The translations under genes and the position numbers were made by a program. A DNA stretch of 64,000 nt from Cyclobacterium jeungdonense (GTDB taxonomy: Bacteria > Bacteroidota > Bacteroidia > Cytophagales > Cyclobacteriaceae), in assembly GCF_010994275.1 (NCBI RefSeq), contig NZ_WMCD01000006.1:1-64000 (forward strand), in the 5' to 3' direction. Position 1 is the stretch's first letter. Each line of letters opens with the position of its first letter. The notes beneath the pieces are model-generated. The model ran no database searches and was not told the DNA's origin. It worked only from the letters and a program-made list of their open reading frames with translations. Shown in pieces: positions 52,494 through 61,817 of the stretch.

Positions 52494-53345
52494 ATGGATA
52501 TGGATACTATAGATTACGAAGGAGTGTTTGCGAATGCACTCCCATTTATTTTAGATGCTTTAACCAGCATTCTTGTTGCCGTAATTGTCTATTTTGTCGG
52601 TAAATGGGTAATCAATTTTACTTTGAAGGCACTCAATAAGGTCTTCGCCAAATACGATATCGATCCATCCTTAACTTCTTTTTTGAATAGCTTCCTGAAA
52701 GGACTATTGTATGTGATATTGATTTTAGTTGTTTTATCGACTATGGGCGTGCAGGTTACTGCTTTCATTGCAGTTCTAGGCGCTGCTGGTTTGGCCATTG
52801 GTCTGGCATTACAAGGCTCCCTGGCTAATTTTGCCGGAGGAATTCTTATTTTAATCTTCAAACCCTTTAGGTTAGGGGAAACCATTGAGGCGCAGGGAAC
52901 CCTGGGGTCGGTAGAAAACATAGCTATCCTGTATACCACCGTTAGAAATTTTGACAATAAAGTAGTAACCATACCTAATGGAGCTTTGGCAAATAACAGC
53001 ATTGTTAATCATTCGATCAAACCCACCCGTAGGGTGGAGATGGCAGTGGGAGTGGCCTACGGGACAGATCTGAAAAAAACCCGTCAGGTCATTCTGGAAA
53101 CGCTAAAAAAGGACGAAAGAATACTCGCAGATCCAGCTCCAGCAGTATATTTTACCAACTTTGGGGATAATTCGCTCGATTTATCCGTAAGATGCTGGGC
53201 CAATGCAGATGATTTATGGCCGGTGTTTTGGGACAATATGGAGACCATAAAGGAATCGTTAGAGGCACATGACATTGAAGTTCCCTTTCCTCAGCGCGAC
53301 GTACATCACTTTTTTCCAGAAGGAAAACCTGAAATAAAAGGGTAA
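52494..53345 (+). CDS. mscS: MscS-type small-conductance mechanosensitive channel
   Basis: 283 residues, the size of E. coli MscS. Three N-terminal helices, with TM3 GAAGLAIGLALQGSLANFAGG containing the Ala/Gly packing pattern, followed by the beta domain IFKPFRLGETIEAQGTLG and VTIPNGALANNSIVNHS. ATG at 52494 is chosen; a second ATG lies at 52500. It is a different branch from the channel at 40194. Confidence 0.93.
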   Translation: MDMDTIDYEGVFANALPFILDALTSILVAVIVYFVGKWVINFTLKALNKVFAKYDIDPSLTSFLNSFLKGLLYVILILVVLSTMGVQVTAFIAVLGAAGLAIGLALQGSLANFAGGILILIFKPFRLGETIEAQGTLGSVENIAILYTTVRNFDNKVVTIPNGALANNSIVNHSIKPTRRVEMAVGVAYGTDLKKTRQVILETLKKDERILADPAPAVYFTNFGDNSLDLSVRCWANADDLWPVFWDNMETIKESLEAHDIEVPFPQRDVHHFFPEGKPEIKG

Positions 53346-53390
53346 AAAAAGCCGGAGCCTCTGTTACTACCAAGTTAAGAGGCTCCGGGC
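53344..53390. terminator. Terminator between MscS and the lipoprotein gene
   Basis: CCGGAGCCTCT (53352-53362) pairs with AGAGGCTCCGG (53378-53388). The minus strand reads into T7, so it is a good terminator for the minus-strand lipoprotein gene and probably stops the MscS transcript too. Confidence 0.85.
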
Positions 53391-53486
53391 AAACCCTACA
53401 TTAAAAAATAACCAACTACCAAAATTCGACCAACTTCACTTCCAACATCACTCGTAATTAATCTTCAAAAAAATAAACTCTTTATT

Positions 53487-54287
53487 TCAGGGAGTGGTAC
53501 TACATCTCTCTGAATTGAATGTGATCAGTACTTGTAAATCTTTTTCACCCTTTAGCTGCATACTTCCTTTTGATGGAATAGAAAGTCCGGAGTTCATACA
53601 TTCCTGCAGGTAGACCATTGGATGAATGATTTCAAAGGATGTCTTCTCATCGTTGTAAGAACTTAAATTTCCATATCCTTCCAGGTAAATCCGAAACCCT
53701 TCTTTATCGGTGGACAAATGCAGGCTTCTTATATAATCCTGATTTACATTATAGGTCTTACCCGATTGGGATGTCACTTTAAAATCGTTGGTTACCGATG
53801 AAATTTGGAGACTTCGACTGTTTATCTCAAATCCAAGATTTTCTAGTAGCCGGCTACCTTTCAGTTGATGCCCGTTTAGTGAGAAATTTTCGAATCCGAT
53901 GATCACCTTACTTCCCTTTATCAGGAATTCATCCGTATAATCGATGGTTACTATTCCTTTTTTTACTACTCCCCTGCCCGAAGCACAACCGTCTCCATAA
54001 TCTATCCGTACGCGATTGTTTTTCTCGTCATGCTGGAAAATCGATCCCGGGCAACTGGAAACATCCGGTAATGGCGTAATTTTTTGCTGGGTTAGATCAT
54101 GCTGCAAGGCTGATAAAACCATAAGATCTACCTCTTCCATTAGTCCCATTGTGTGGGCTACCTCCTCTGAAGAAATCATTTCCATTTCGGGTGCAGGATC
54201 TTCCAAATCAGGAGCCATACAGGATAAAACCAAGAATGGGAAGGCTACTACAAACCAGTTAACCAAACGTAAATTCGAAGTTTCCAT
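53487..54287 (-). CDS. Lipoprotein of unknown function
   Basis: 266 residues; signal with LVLSCMAPD lipobox-like Cys about residue 23, then an acidic segment (MEMISSEEVAHTM). The body has repeating beta-strand patterns (VTIDYTDEFLIKG, NGHQLKGSRLLEN, YNVNQDYIRSLHL) and pairs of Cys at VSSCPG and GDGCASG. This appearance is common for outer-membrane lipoproteins of Bacteroidota. No domain name can be given. Confidence 0.7.
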   Translation of the reverse strand: METSNLRLVNWFVVAFPFLVLSCMAPDLEDPAPEMEMISSEEVAHTMGLMEEVDLMVLSALQHDLTQQKITPLPDVSSCPGSIFQHDEKNNRVRIDYGDGCASGRGVVKKGIVTIDYTDEFLIKGSKVIIGFENFSLNGHQLKGSRLLENLGFEINSRSLQISSVTNDFKVTSQSGKTYNVNQDYIRSLHLSTDKEGFRIYLEGYGNLSSYNDEKTSFEIIHPMVYLQECMNSGLSIPSKGSMQLKGEKDLQVLITFNSERCSTTP

Positions 54288-54763
54288 CGTATGCTAAAGT
54301 CAATGACCTTGTTGTTTGTATACGAAATATAGAATAGAATACGTTGGTTTACTAATGGAATACCAACTATTTTACTTTTAAAAATAACAAAACATATATT
54401 TGATTTTGAAAGGCAAAAATACGCATGCGCCCGCCGATGTAGCATTAAAATTGCCCTTTTTTTCAGAAAAAATGCATTTGATAGCAGCACCTGCTTCCGG
54501 TTTTTGTTTTTTGGGGTGGTTTTAAACCGAATAATGAAATTTAAAATAAAAAAAATATTATTTAGAACTGGGACAGGTAATGCATATTGAGTAAGTGAGC
54601 TGGTTTTCTGCGGGTTATACTGGCGAGACCCTACCGGTAATTTTTTTAAAAAACCGGTAAGGACCTACCGAATTACCCGCCTTCTGCTAACCGGTTTACC
54701 GTAAAGGGGTCCTCAGCAAAATTCTTTTTATCTTTGGTCCTTCATTCGCAAATCCAACTCCAT
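54288..54763. other. Non-coding stretch before the MutS-family gene
   Basis: No gene seen. ACCGGTAATTTTTTTAAAA and AAACCGGTAAGG at about 54634-54661 form an AT-centred palindrome, and related words (ACCTACCG, AACCGGTTTACCG) follow to 54702. A -7-like TATCTTTG lies at 54729-54736. Confidence 0.4.
54729..54736 (+). promoter_or_regulatory. -7 promoter box of the MutS-family gene
   Basis: TATCTTTG matches TAnnTTTG 28 bp before the ATG at 54764; no -33 TTG at the usual distance. Confidence 0.4.
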
Positions 54764-56545
54764 ATGAATACCAATTTTGACCTTACAGACCCTGAAAAAT
54801 CAGTGGAAGACGCTCGGAAAGCCGCCTTGTTGCTTTCAGTGGGTCGATTAGGGCTGTTTTTTTTGCTGGGTTTTGTATTAATTGTAGGAATTTCCGAATC
54901 TCATTGGTCCGCATTGCTGTTTTTGCCACTGAGTGGTTTGTTCGTAGTTTTGATTTTGCGCTTTAACACCCAAAAGGACCGGGAACATTTTTACGAATCG
55001 CTCCTGGAAATTCAAAGGATGGGGGAAAAGCGGAAGGAAAGAAAATTGTCTGGTTTCGATCCGGGAGCAGATTTTATAGATCCTAATCATCCCTTTTCGA
55101 GTGATCTTGATTTGTTTGGAGAACATTCGCTCTTCCAATTGCTCAACCACACGGTTAGCAATGGAGGACGAAGCAAATTAGCGCAATGGATCAGACATCC
55201 CCTTCCGCCTAAGGCAGCCGAAGAGAAAAGGGAAGCATTACTTGAATTGAGCAGCAAAGTAGATTTTTTACTCATATTTGAATCGCTGGGCAAGGCCTTT
55301 TTGAAACAAGAAAAGTCCAAAACAACTTTTTATCGTTGGCTTGAAAAACCAATAAGGTGGAGCCCCTTATTCCTATTACCCATGATTATTGGTCCTTCTT
55401 TTGGTTTGGGGATTTTGTTGGGGGTGTTATTTGGATGGTTTCCGACGGTGTACCTAAGTATATTTATAGCGGTTGGACTGCTCCTGCTTGGATTGGTCTT
55501 TAAGCCTCTGCTTGCCGCGATGAAGGCGCTTCCAAATGACAGTGATCTTAAAACATTACAAGCCTGGGCAAATTTGCTCGAAAGACAAGAATTTGAGCAC
55601 CCCTTATTAAAGGGGTTTCAGCAACCCGTAAAAAACCACGGCTTTCTTGCATCCATGGCCTTGGATCAATTGGAAAGCCTTACCTTTTTGCTGCAAAACA
55701 GGACTAATCTCATGTATCTGATTTTTAACGTTTTTTTCTGGACAGATTTTTTTGTGCTTTACCGATTGGTTCGCTGGCAGAATAGGGTGGGAAGCTATAT
55801 CCGGGAATGGGAAGAAACATTTGAAAATTGGGAAGCCCTGATTTCGCTGGCCGCTTTTATTAGGGAGGAAAAAATTTCCGCTCCCGTTCATTGGTCCTCA
55901 GTGGAGGAGCTACACATGGTTGCGGTCAAACACCCCTTAATTAAGCCAGTGGACTGTGTACCTAATGATTTTAAACTGGAAGAGAAGGATCAGGTCATTC
56001 TCCTTACTGGCTCCAACATGTCCGGCAAAACCACTTTTATGCGTACGGTAGGTATTAATCTGGTTTTGGCCGGTATGGGAGTTCCTCCTTTTGCAGCGCA
56101 ACTTCGCAGTGGTCATTTCCAATTGTATACCAGCATGAGAAATACCGATAGCCTGGGGGAAAGTATCAGTTCGTTTTATGCAGAGCTGGCTCGGATCAAA
56201 GGATTGTTGGATCTGGCGAAGGGAGGTAAGCCCATTTTTTACCTGCTGGATGAAATACTTAAAGGAACCAATACTGCGGACCGGATTATGGGTAGCGAGG
56301 CCCTGATCCGGCAACTGGCTGGAAGCTCTTCCAAAGGCATTATCTCTACCCATGATATCGAATTGAGTGAAATGGAAAGTAGTCTTCCGTCTCTGATTAA
56401 TTATAGTTTTCACCATGATATTCAGAAGGAAGAAATTGTTTTTGACTATAAAATAAAAAAGGGCCCCTGCCCTAACTTTAATGCACAAAAGCTAATGGGA
56501 TTGATGGGAATAAACCTCTCAAAAACAAGTTCAGATAAGGGATAA
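54764..56545 (+). CDS. Membrane-anchored MutS-family ATPase
   Basis: 593 residues from the ATG at 54764. Two pairs of hydrophobic helices (about 26-62 and 210-255) precede a MutS core and the C-terminal ATPase: Walker A LTGSNMSGKTTFMRT (about residue 409), Walker B FYLLDEILKGTNTADR and the switch STHDIEL. It has no mismatch-recognition domain I. This kind of MutS-like protein is common in Bacteroidota; being membrane-associated, it is unlikely to be the main repair MutS. Its role is unknown. Confidence 0.85.
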   Translation: MNTNFDLTDPEKSVEDARKAALLLSVGRLGLFFLLGFVLIVGISESHWSALLFLPLSGLFVVLILRFNTQKDREHFYESLLEIQRMGEKRKERKLSGFDPGADFIDPNHPFSSDLDLFGEHSLFQLLNHTVSNGGRSKLAQWIRHPLPPKAAEEKREALLELSSKVDFLLIFESLGKAFLKQEKSKTTFYRWLEKPIRWSPLFLLPMIIGPSFGLGILLGVLFGWFPTVYLSIFIAVGLLLLGLVFKPLLAAMKALPNDSDLKTLQAWANLLERQEFEHPLLKGFQQPVKNHGFLASMALDQLESLTFLLQNRTNLMYLIFNVFFWTDFFVLYRLVRWQNRVGSYIREWEETFENWEALISLAAFIREEKISAPVHWSSVEELHMVAVKHPLIKPVDCVPNDFKLEEKDQVILLTGSNMSGKTTFMRTVGINLVLAGMGVPPFAAQLRSGHFQLYTSMRNTDSLGESISSFYAELARIKGLLDLAKGGKPIFYLLDEILKGTNTADRIMGSEALIRQLAGSSSKGIISTHDIELSEMESSLPSLINYSFHHDIQKEEIVFDYKIKKGPCPNFNAQKLMGLMGINLSKTSSDKG

Positions 56546-56611
56546 TTTTTTTTGGCATAAATATTGGTATTTTTTATATATAAATTATAACTATCATTAA
56601 CCAACACCACT

Positions 56612-56764
56612 ATGAGTTCTTTATTGTATTTGATTGCAATTATCCTGGTTATCGGATGGATTATTGGAGCATTTGTTTATAGCGTAGGTGGACTGATTCA
56701 TATTTTATTGGTCTTAGCTATAATCGCCATACTATTCCGCGTTATAGGCGGCAGGACGGTATAG
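56612..56764 (+). CDS. Lmo0937/DUF5670-type small membrane protein
   Basis: 50 residues, MSSLLYLIAIILVIGWIIG, then GGLIHILLVLAIIAILF. Two helices joined by a Gly-rich turn, exactly the DUF5670 (Lmo0937) pattern. These tiny membrane proteins are often stress-induced. It is too short for most gene callers, has its own terminator and lies between the MutS-family gene and purK. Confidence 0.88.
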   Translation: MSSLLYLIAIILVIGWIIGAFVYSVGGLIHILLVLAIIAILFRVIGGRTV

Positions 56765-56796
56765 CCAGCTAACTATTACTGTAAATTAAATAAATG

Positions 56797-56823
56797 AAAA
56801 CCGCCGGGAATGGCGGTTTTTTT
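56797..56823 (+). terminator. Intrinsic terminator of the DUF5670 gene
   Basis: AAAACCGCC-GGGAAT-GGCGGTTTTTTT, classic GC stem and T-run, 33 bp after the stop. Confidence 0.9.
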
Positions 56824-56883
56824 ATTTCCATTCGGTATTTATGCCTATTTTTGGGTTTGCAAACCATGTAAATCAGGCAGATC

Positions 56884-58023
56884 GTGCAAAGAAATTACCA
56901 GCAACAGACCTTAGGCATTTTAGGAGGAGGGCAACTGGGCCGAATGCTCATCCAATCCGCTATAAATTACAACCTGGATATCCACATTCTGGATCCGGAC
57001 GCGGAGGCCCCTTGTAAAAACCTATGCAGCCGCTTTGTTCAGGGGAGTCTAACAGACTTCAACACCGTTTATGAATTTGGAAAAGAATGTGAGGTGATTT
57101 CCATTGAAATAGAGCATGTGAATACCGAAGCGTTGTACCAACTGGAGAAGGAGGGAAAGAAAATATTTCCACAGCCACATATTATCGAATTGATTCAGGA
57201 CAAGCGAAAGCAAAAACAATTTTACCTGGATAGGGACATCCCTACGGCCCCTTTTGTGCTGACGGAAACCAAAGCAGATGTAAAGCAACACCTGGATTTT
57301 TTGCCTGCAGTTCATAAATTGGGGAAAGAAGGTTACGATGGTCGTGGCGTGCAACTCATTCGGTCGGCATCAGACCTTGACAAAGCCTTTGATGCGCCAG
57401 GTTTGCTGGAAAAATTTGTCGATTTCGATAAAGAACTTGCCGTTATTGTTGCCAGAAATGAACAAGGAGAGGTAAAAACCTTTCCATCGGTGGAATGTGC
57501 CTTTCATCCGGTACATAATTTGGTGGAATTTTTGTTTTCTCCGGCAACCATTTCTCCGGAGACGGATCAAAAGGCACAGTCCCTGGCCCTGGAAGTGATC
57601 GAAAAGTTGGATATGGTGGGCTTGCTTGCCGTAGAACTATTTGTAACCAAGGCCGGCGAAATTCTGGTGAACGAAATCGCCCCTCGTCCACATAATAGTG
57701 GGCACCACACCATAGAAGCCAATTATACCTCCCAATTTGAGCAGCACCTTCGGGCAGTAATGGGCATGCCACTGGGGGATACCGGTATCCGGAGTGCAGC
57801 GGCCATGGTAAATTTGTTGGGTGAAGCCGGGTACACGGGCGAAGCACTTGTAGAGGGAATGGACGAAGCGCTAAAGGAAAAAGGAGTTTACCTTCACCTT
57901 TATGGAAAGAAGTTGACCAAGCCTTTTCGGAAAATGGGACATGTGACGGTATTGGAGGAAGATGTGGATCGGCTAAGAGAAAAGGCCCAGCGAATTAAGG
58001 AATTAATCAAAATAAAAGCATGA
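56884..58023 (+). CDS. purK: 5-(carboxyamino)imidazole ribonucleotide synthase
   Basis: 379 residues from a GTG at 56884. ATP-grasp enzyme with GILGGGQLGRML at the N-terminus, KLGKEGYDGRGVQ and EIAPRPHNSGHHTIE. It makes N5-CAIR from AIR, ATP and bicarbonate in purine synthesis. The stop overlaps the purE start by 4 bp (ATGA). Confidence 0.95.
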   Translation: MQRNYQQQTLGILGGGQLGRMLIQSAINYNLDIHILDPDAEAPCKNLCSRFVQGSLTDFNTVYEFGKECEVISIEIEHVNTEALYQLEKEGKKIFPQPHIIELIQDKRKQKQFYLDRDIPTAPFVLTETKADVKQHLDFLPAVHKLGKEGYDGRGVQLIRSASDLDKAFDAPGLLEKFVDFDKELAVIVARNEQGEVKTFPSVECAFHPVHNLVEFLFSPATISPETDQKAQSLALEVIEKLDMVGLLAVELFVTKAGEILVNEIAPRPHNSGHHTIEANYTSQFEQHLRAVMGMPLGDTGIRSAAAMVNLLGEAGYTGEALVEGMDEALKEKGVYLHLYGKKLTKPFRKMGHVTVLEEDVDRLREKAQRIKELIKIKA

Positions 58024-58547
58024 GCAAGGTTAAGGTAGGTATCATCATGGGCAGCCAATCGGACCTTCCGGTGATGGCAGCGGCTGCAGAATTTTTAGAA
58101 GCAATGGATGTCGGCTACGAGCTCACGATCGTATCGGCACATCGTACGCCCGGGAGGATGATTGAATACGCTGAGAATGCCAAGGCAAGAGGCATAAAGG
58201 TAATCATCGCTGGTGCCGGCGGTGCGGCACACCTGCCGGGAATGGTGGCCTCACTCACCACATTACCTGTAATTGGTGTACCGGTCAAATCATCTAATTC
58301 CATTGATGGCTGGGACAGTATCTTGTCCATCCTGCAGATGCCATCGGGCATACCCGTAGCCACAGTAGCATTGAACGGGGCAAAAAATGCCGGAATCTTA
58401 GCCGCGTCGATTGTTGGTGCCTTTGAGGAAGAGACGGGGGCCAAAATGGCGACCTTCAAAAATTCACTCAAAGAAAAAGTTGAGGATACCGCTGAAGAGA
58501 TAGAAAGTAAAGGTTGGAAAACCGTTTTGCGAAACCAAGGGCACTGA
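58020..58547 (+). CDS. purE: N5-carboxyaminoimidazole ribonucleotide mutase
   Basis: 175 residues; class I PurE with GSQSDLPVM, SAHRTPGRM and GAGGAAHLPGM. It converts N5-CAIR to CAIR, the step after PurK, with which it is coupled. No extra genes follow in the operon. Confidence 0.96.
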   Translation: MSKVKVGIIMGSQSDLPVMAAAAEFLEAMDVGYELTIVSAHRTPGRMIEYAENAKARGIKVIIAGAGGAAHLPGMVASLTTLPVIGVPVKSSNSIDGWDSILSILQMPSGIPVATVALNGAKNAGILAASIVGAFEEETGAKMATFKNSLKEKVEDTAEEIESKGWKTVLRNQGH

Positions 58548-58571
58548 GAAGACTTTTTGTCCTATTTAACG

Positions 58572-59537
58572 TTATTTTCCTAATTTTTTGCTTCCCTTTT
58601 CAATGACTACTTCTTTGTTTTCAACCATGATGGCGAAGTCCTCAGGGTGAAGCTTTGGTCCGTATCGTTCGGCATATACGCGGGTAAATGCAGCTCCAAA
58701 AAACAGTATCAAACAAGAATACGATACCCATAATAACACCAATACCACAGATCCCGCTGCGCCATAGGTAGAACCGGGTTCAGCAATACCAAAATAAAGG
58801 CTCAATAGAATTTTGCCCAGATTAAATAAAAAAGCGGTAATAAATCCACCGAGCCAAACGGAGCGCCAATGAACCTTCATGTCAGGCATAAATTTAAATA
58901 TCAAAACAAACAGACATCCTAACACACCTGTGGAAAATAAAAACTCCAATACCTGGGCAATTTCTACATAGCCAGGTTCCCATAAACGCGCCAGGTAGGT
59001 ACTGACCACGGTTAAGGCAGTGGAAACCACAAAGCTGACAATCAATAAAAACGCAATGGCCATGACAAATGCCAGGCTCAAGGCCCGGTCTTTGATGATT
59101 TTCCAGTATCCGGCTTTGGGGTCAATTTTTACCCCCCAAATTTCATTCATGGAAATCTGGAGCTGGTAAAACACACCTGTTGCGCCAAACACCAATATGG
59201 CAATGCCGAGAATGGTTGCAAAAACGGTCCTACCATCTTTTTGGGTATTTTCTATGATGGAGATCACGGCCCGCGCGGCATCTGCCCCTATGGCCTCAGT
59301 GATTTCCCCGGTGATCTGTCCTTGTACGATCTCCGTGCCCCAAATGGCTCCCACTGTATTGATTATAATGATTAACAAACCAGGAAGAGATAAAACGGCG
59401 TAGTAAGCGACTACAGCACCCAGTCGCCAGGGATTGTTATCATTCCAAATTTTTGCGGCTTTCCAAAAAAGCCCGGGTAAATGCACGATTCTAAATTTCC
59501 CCTTATTCCTGACGGATATATTTTTCTTTCTTATCAT
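58572..59537 (-). CDS. YihY/BrkB family membrane protein
   Basis: 321 residues, six membrane helices. Family segments: AYYAVLSLPGLLIIIINTVG, the SQWNEIWG-like region QISMNEIWGVKIDPK, and TYGAAGSVVLVLLWVSYSC. The family is often misnamed ribonuclease BN; it is an integral membrane protein of unclear role. It is convergent with purE. Confidence 0.9.
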   Translation of the reverse strand: MIRKKNISVRNKGKFRIVHLPGLFWKAAKIWNDNNPWRLGAVVAYYAVLSLPGLLIIIINTVGAIWGTEIVQGQITGEITEAIGADAARAVISIIENTQKDGRTVFATILGIAILVFGATGVFYQLQISMNEIWGVKIDPKAGYWKIIKDRALSLAFVMAIAFLLIVSFVVSTALTVVSTYLARLWEPGYVEIAQVLEFLFSTGVLGCLFVLIFKFMPDMKVHWRSVWLGGFITAFLFNLGKILLSLYFGIAEPGSTYGAAGSVVLVLLWVSYSCLILFFGAAFTRVYAERYGPKLHPEDFAIMVENKEVVIEKGSKKLGK

Positions 59538-59724
59538 TTTAATAGAAATTCAATTTTATCCGGCAATCAGATAATTTATCCGTACAGCATTAACCATGCC
59601 CTGCTTTTCACCTGAATCAACTAACGGGCTTTTCATTACTAAAAAATGAATGTTTTAGTTCAATAGCTAGCTGCTAACGAATGATGAATGGGGAGATACT
59701 TTGACCTAGGTACTTTGATTGATT

Positions 59725-60108
59725 TTAAGGGAAATCCAGTTCTATTGGCTTGGTCGTTTCCTGGGGAGAGATTGGCTTTTCCAAATCGGGAATTGCCTCT
59801 TCTTTTTGTAATTTATCCCGCTGTACAAACCGATAATGGGTAATACCATAACCCATAAGCAGGCAGGTCAAGAGCACCCAATTGCCAATTACAATTTTTC
59901 TATGGATGAGGTGGTAGGTCAGAATTAAGGAAACAATAAAGGCAATGCCAGCAAATAATATCCCCCAACCAAAAACAATGGCGCCGCCAGCCAGGCCCTG
60001 ATTTTTTCCAGCTTCTATCCATCCCGCAAAAAACGTTCCTGCCAGGAAGAAAACCAGGAGGCAAAGTACATTAAATAAAAGGCTGGCAGGTTTTAATAGT
60101 TTTTTCAT
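59725..60108 (-). CDS. Small membrane protein of unknown function
   Basis: 127 residues with four hydrophobic segments (VLCLLVFFLAGTFFAGW, IVFGWGILFAGIAFIVSLIL, IGNWVLLTCLLMGYG) and an acidic, proline-rich C-terminal tail. No domain is recognised. It starts 3 bp after the end of the decayed VWA gene, so it was probably the downstream member of the same operon. Confidence 0.65.
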   Translation of the reverse strand: MKKLLKPASLLFNVLCLLVFFLAGTFFAGWIEAGKNQGLAGGAIVFGWGILFAGIAFIVSLILTYHLIHRKIVIGNWVLLTCLLMGYGITHYRFVQRDKLQKEEAIPDLEKPISPQETTKPIELDFP

Positions 60109-60110
60109 GG

Positions 60111-61158
60111 TCAGAAATTAACGGTTTTCATTATTTTCTCTGATTTTTTTACCTCCAAGGTAAAGGTCTGTGCATTTCTGTCTTTATAATCCCCTAATGG
60201 GGTCACTTTTACCGTATACACGCCTGGGTTTATTAAAAATTCCTTTCCACGATCATAGGTAAGGCCTCCCGCTACGTTTTTACCAGAGGATTCTTCGGTT
60301 AGGGTAACCATACTGTCAATGGATTTGTCCCCTACCCGGGCATCGATATGTGCAGTCCCTGTTTGGAAATCAAACGTAACAGGAGTGGTTCCACCTGACG
60401 CTATGGTAACATTCTCAATTTCCGTATAGGTGTCCATACCGTCCATGGCGAGTGCCTGAATGGTGGCTTTATATGTACCGGGGCTCACCTCTACTTCCTT
60501 AGGTGCATTATAGGATCGAAATCCCGAATTTCCCGCCGTCAAAACTAATTTCCTGATTCACCAGGCTGTCTTCCCTACTTTCTATGCCAGTAACAGTGAC
60601 CATTTTCACATCACTTCCTTCAAGGTGGCTTACCTCAAAATTATACTTGCTCGGAGGCAAATAGAAAAAAACCGTGTCTCGGTAGGTGCGGACGCGTATA
60701 GGGTTTCTTTTTCCAACGATATCTTAAGCCTCAACAAAGGCATCAATGGGCTTCCCGTTCTTTACAGCATATACCGAAGCGTTGCTTTTTGGTTTGTCTA
60801 TGGTAGCCGTAGTAGCTTCATTCAAGACCGTTCCCAGGTCGAGGGCATCCGTTGCCGGGAAATACTGTCCCTCACCGGCACTTGCAGCACATTGTAATTG
60901 CTCGGTATCTTCATCAACTAAGCCAAACCCAATGATGTGGAACCAAAAATTCAACGTCCCTGAAATCACCCTTATTTCGGTGACCATAAGCCACCAGTCC
61001 GATTTTTTTTGGTTTTCCGGAAGGCTATTGACCGAGTTGGTCAACACCTCAGACGCAATCTCCATTTTGGTTTTGCCGCTTACTTTGGTAGTCATTAAAA
61101 TAGACCGGGAATCAGGACAGTATCTTAATTTTATACGTATAAAGAATAGACAATTCAA
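60111..61158 (-). pseudogene. Decayed VWA-domain protein gene
   Basis: Several minus-strand frames together encode one broken protein. From the right: TKVSGKTKMEIASEVL and NSLPENQ; then, after a run of eight A (plus-strand T-run 61003-61010), the frame shifts to KIGLVAYGHRNKGDFRDVEF; a large part of the VWA domain is missing before the frame of HIIGFGLVDEDTEQLQ and DALDLGTVLNEA; an in-frame TAA lies at 60724-60726 after DAFVEA; reading on gives NPIRVRTYRDTVFFYLPP and EISFDGGKFGIS; a last shift near 60525-60540 leads to YNAPKEVEVSPGTYKATIQA and the C-terminus at 60111. At least three frame changes, one stop and internal deletion rule out a single sequencing error. Confidence 0.8.
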
Positions 61159-61169
61159 ATCTTCTTCCC

Positions 61170-61667
61170 ATGAGATCCATATGTGCGTATTCCTTAGTGG
61201 TAGTCTTCCTTTTTTCCTGCACCGACACGGAGGAACCCATACTTCCAGCCATGCTTACAGGTACCTGGAGGATGGTTGAATACGAGGAAAACCAGGATGT
61301 GGAGCGGGTAGAATCGTTTACGTTTTATGAAAATGGCACCTACGGACAGTGGGTGGAGTATCGGGAGGCTGGATCGGGAGCTTTTTTGGGTTACCAATTC
61401 TATGCGGGGGGTACCTACGAGTTGGAAGGGAAGCGAGCGTTAATTCAGGAAAGCGAACGTCTGTTCCAACTGGGGGGAACCTTTTATGGAGAACTAGATC
61501 AACTGAGCCCCATCAACCCTAACCCGGAGATATGGGCAGAGTTGTCGCTTAGGGAAAACGGAACAGTTCTTAACATGCACCTCCCCTGCAACCCCGTTTC
61601 CTCCGCACTATGTGTCCCCAATAAAACCTTTAACAAACTGGTAGCTTTCTCCAGTGACCTGCTTTGA
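61170..61667 (+). CDS. Lipocalin-like lipoprotein of unknown function
   Basis: 165 residues with lipoprotein signal (VVVFLFSCTD). The start of the mature part, LTGTWRMVEYEEN, and the later ESFTFYENGTYGQW and GTYELEGKRALIQ fit the lipocalin_4/5-type beta-barrel lipoproteins of Bacteroidota. Ligand unknown. It is divergent from the decayed VWA gene, 11 bp from its right end. Confidence 0.7.
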   Translation: MRSICAYSLVVVFLFSCTDTEEPILPAMLTGTWRMVEYEENQDVERVESFTFYENGTYGQWVEYREAGSGAFLGYQFYAGGTYELEGKRALIQESERLFQLGGTFYGELDQLSPINPNPEIWAELSLRENGTVLNMHLPCNPVSSALCVPNKTFNKLVAFSSDLL

Positions 61668-61817
61668 TGCGGATTTTTCAGAACTTGGGTCGCAAAAAAA
61701 AATAATACGTGAACGGATCAAAGTCAGGGTGATAATTAGCTCCTTCCGGTGATCTCACCCCCTTCTTGCCAGTCCGACCGTGGTGTGTGGTAAGATTAGT
61801 TTCCCGAAGAATCAACC

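Noticed and set aside
54600..54702. Riboswitch or CRISPR-like repeat from the ACCGGT words
   Set aside because: Only a short palindrome with loosely repeated words; no known riboswitch core is recognisable.
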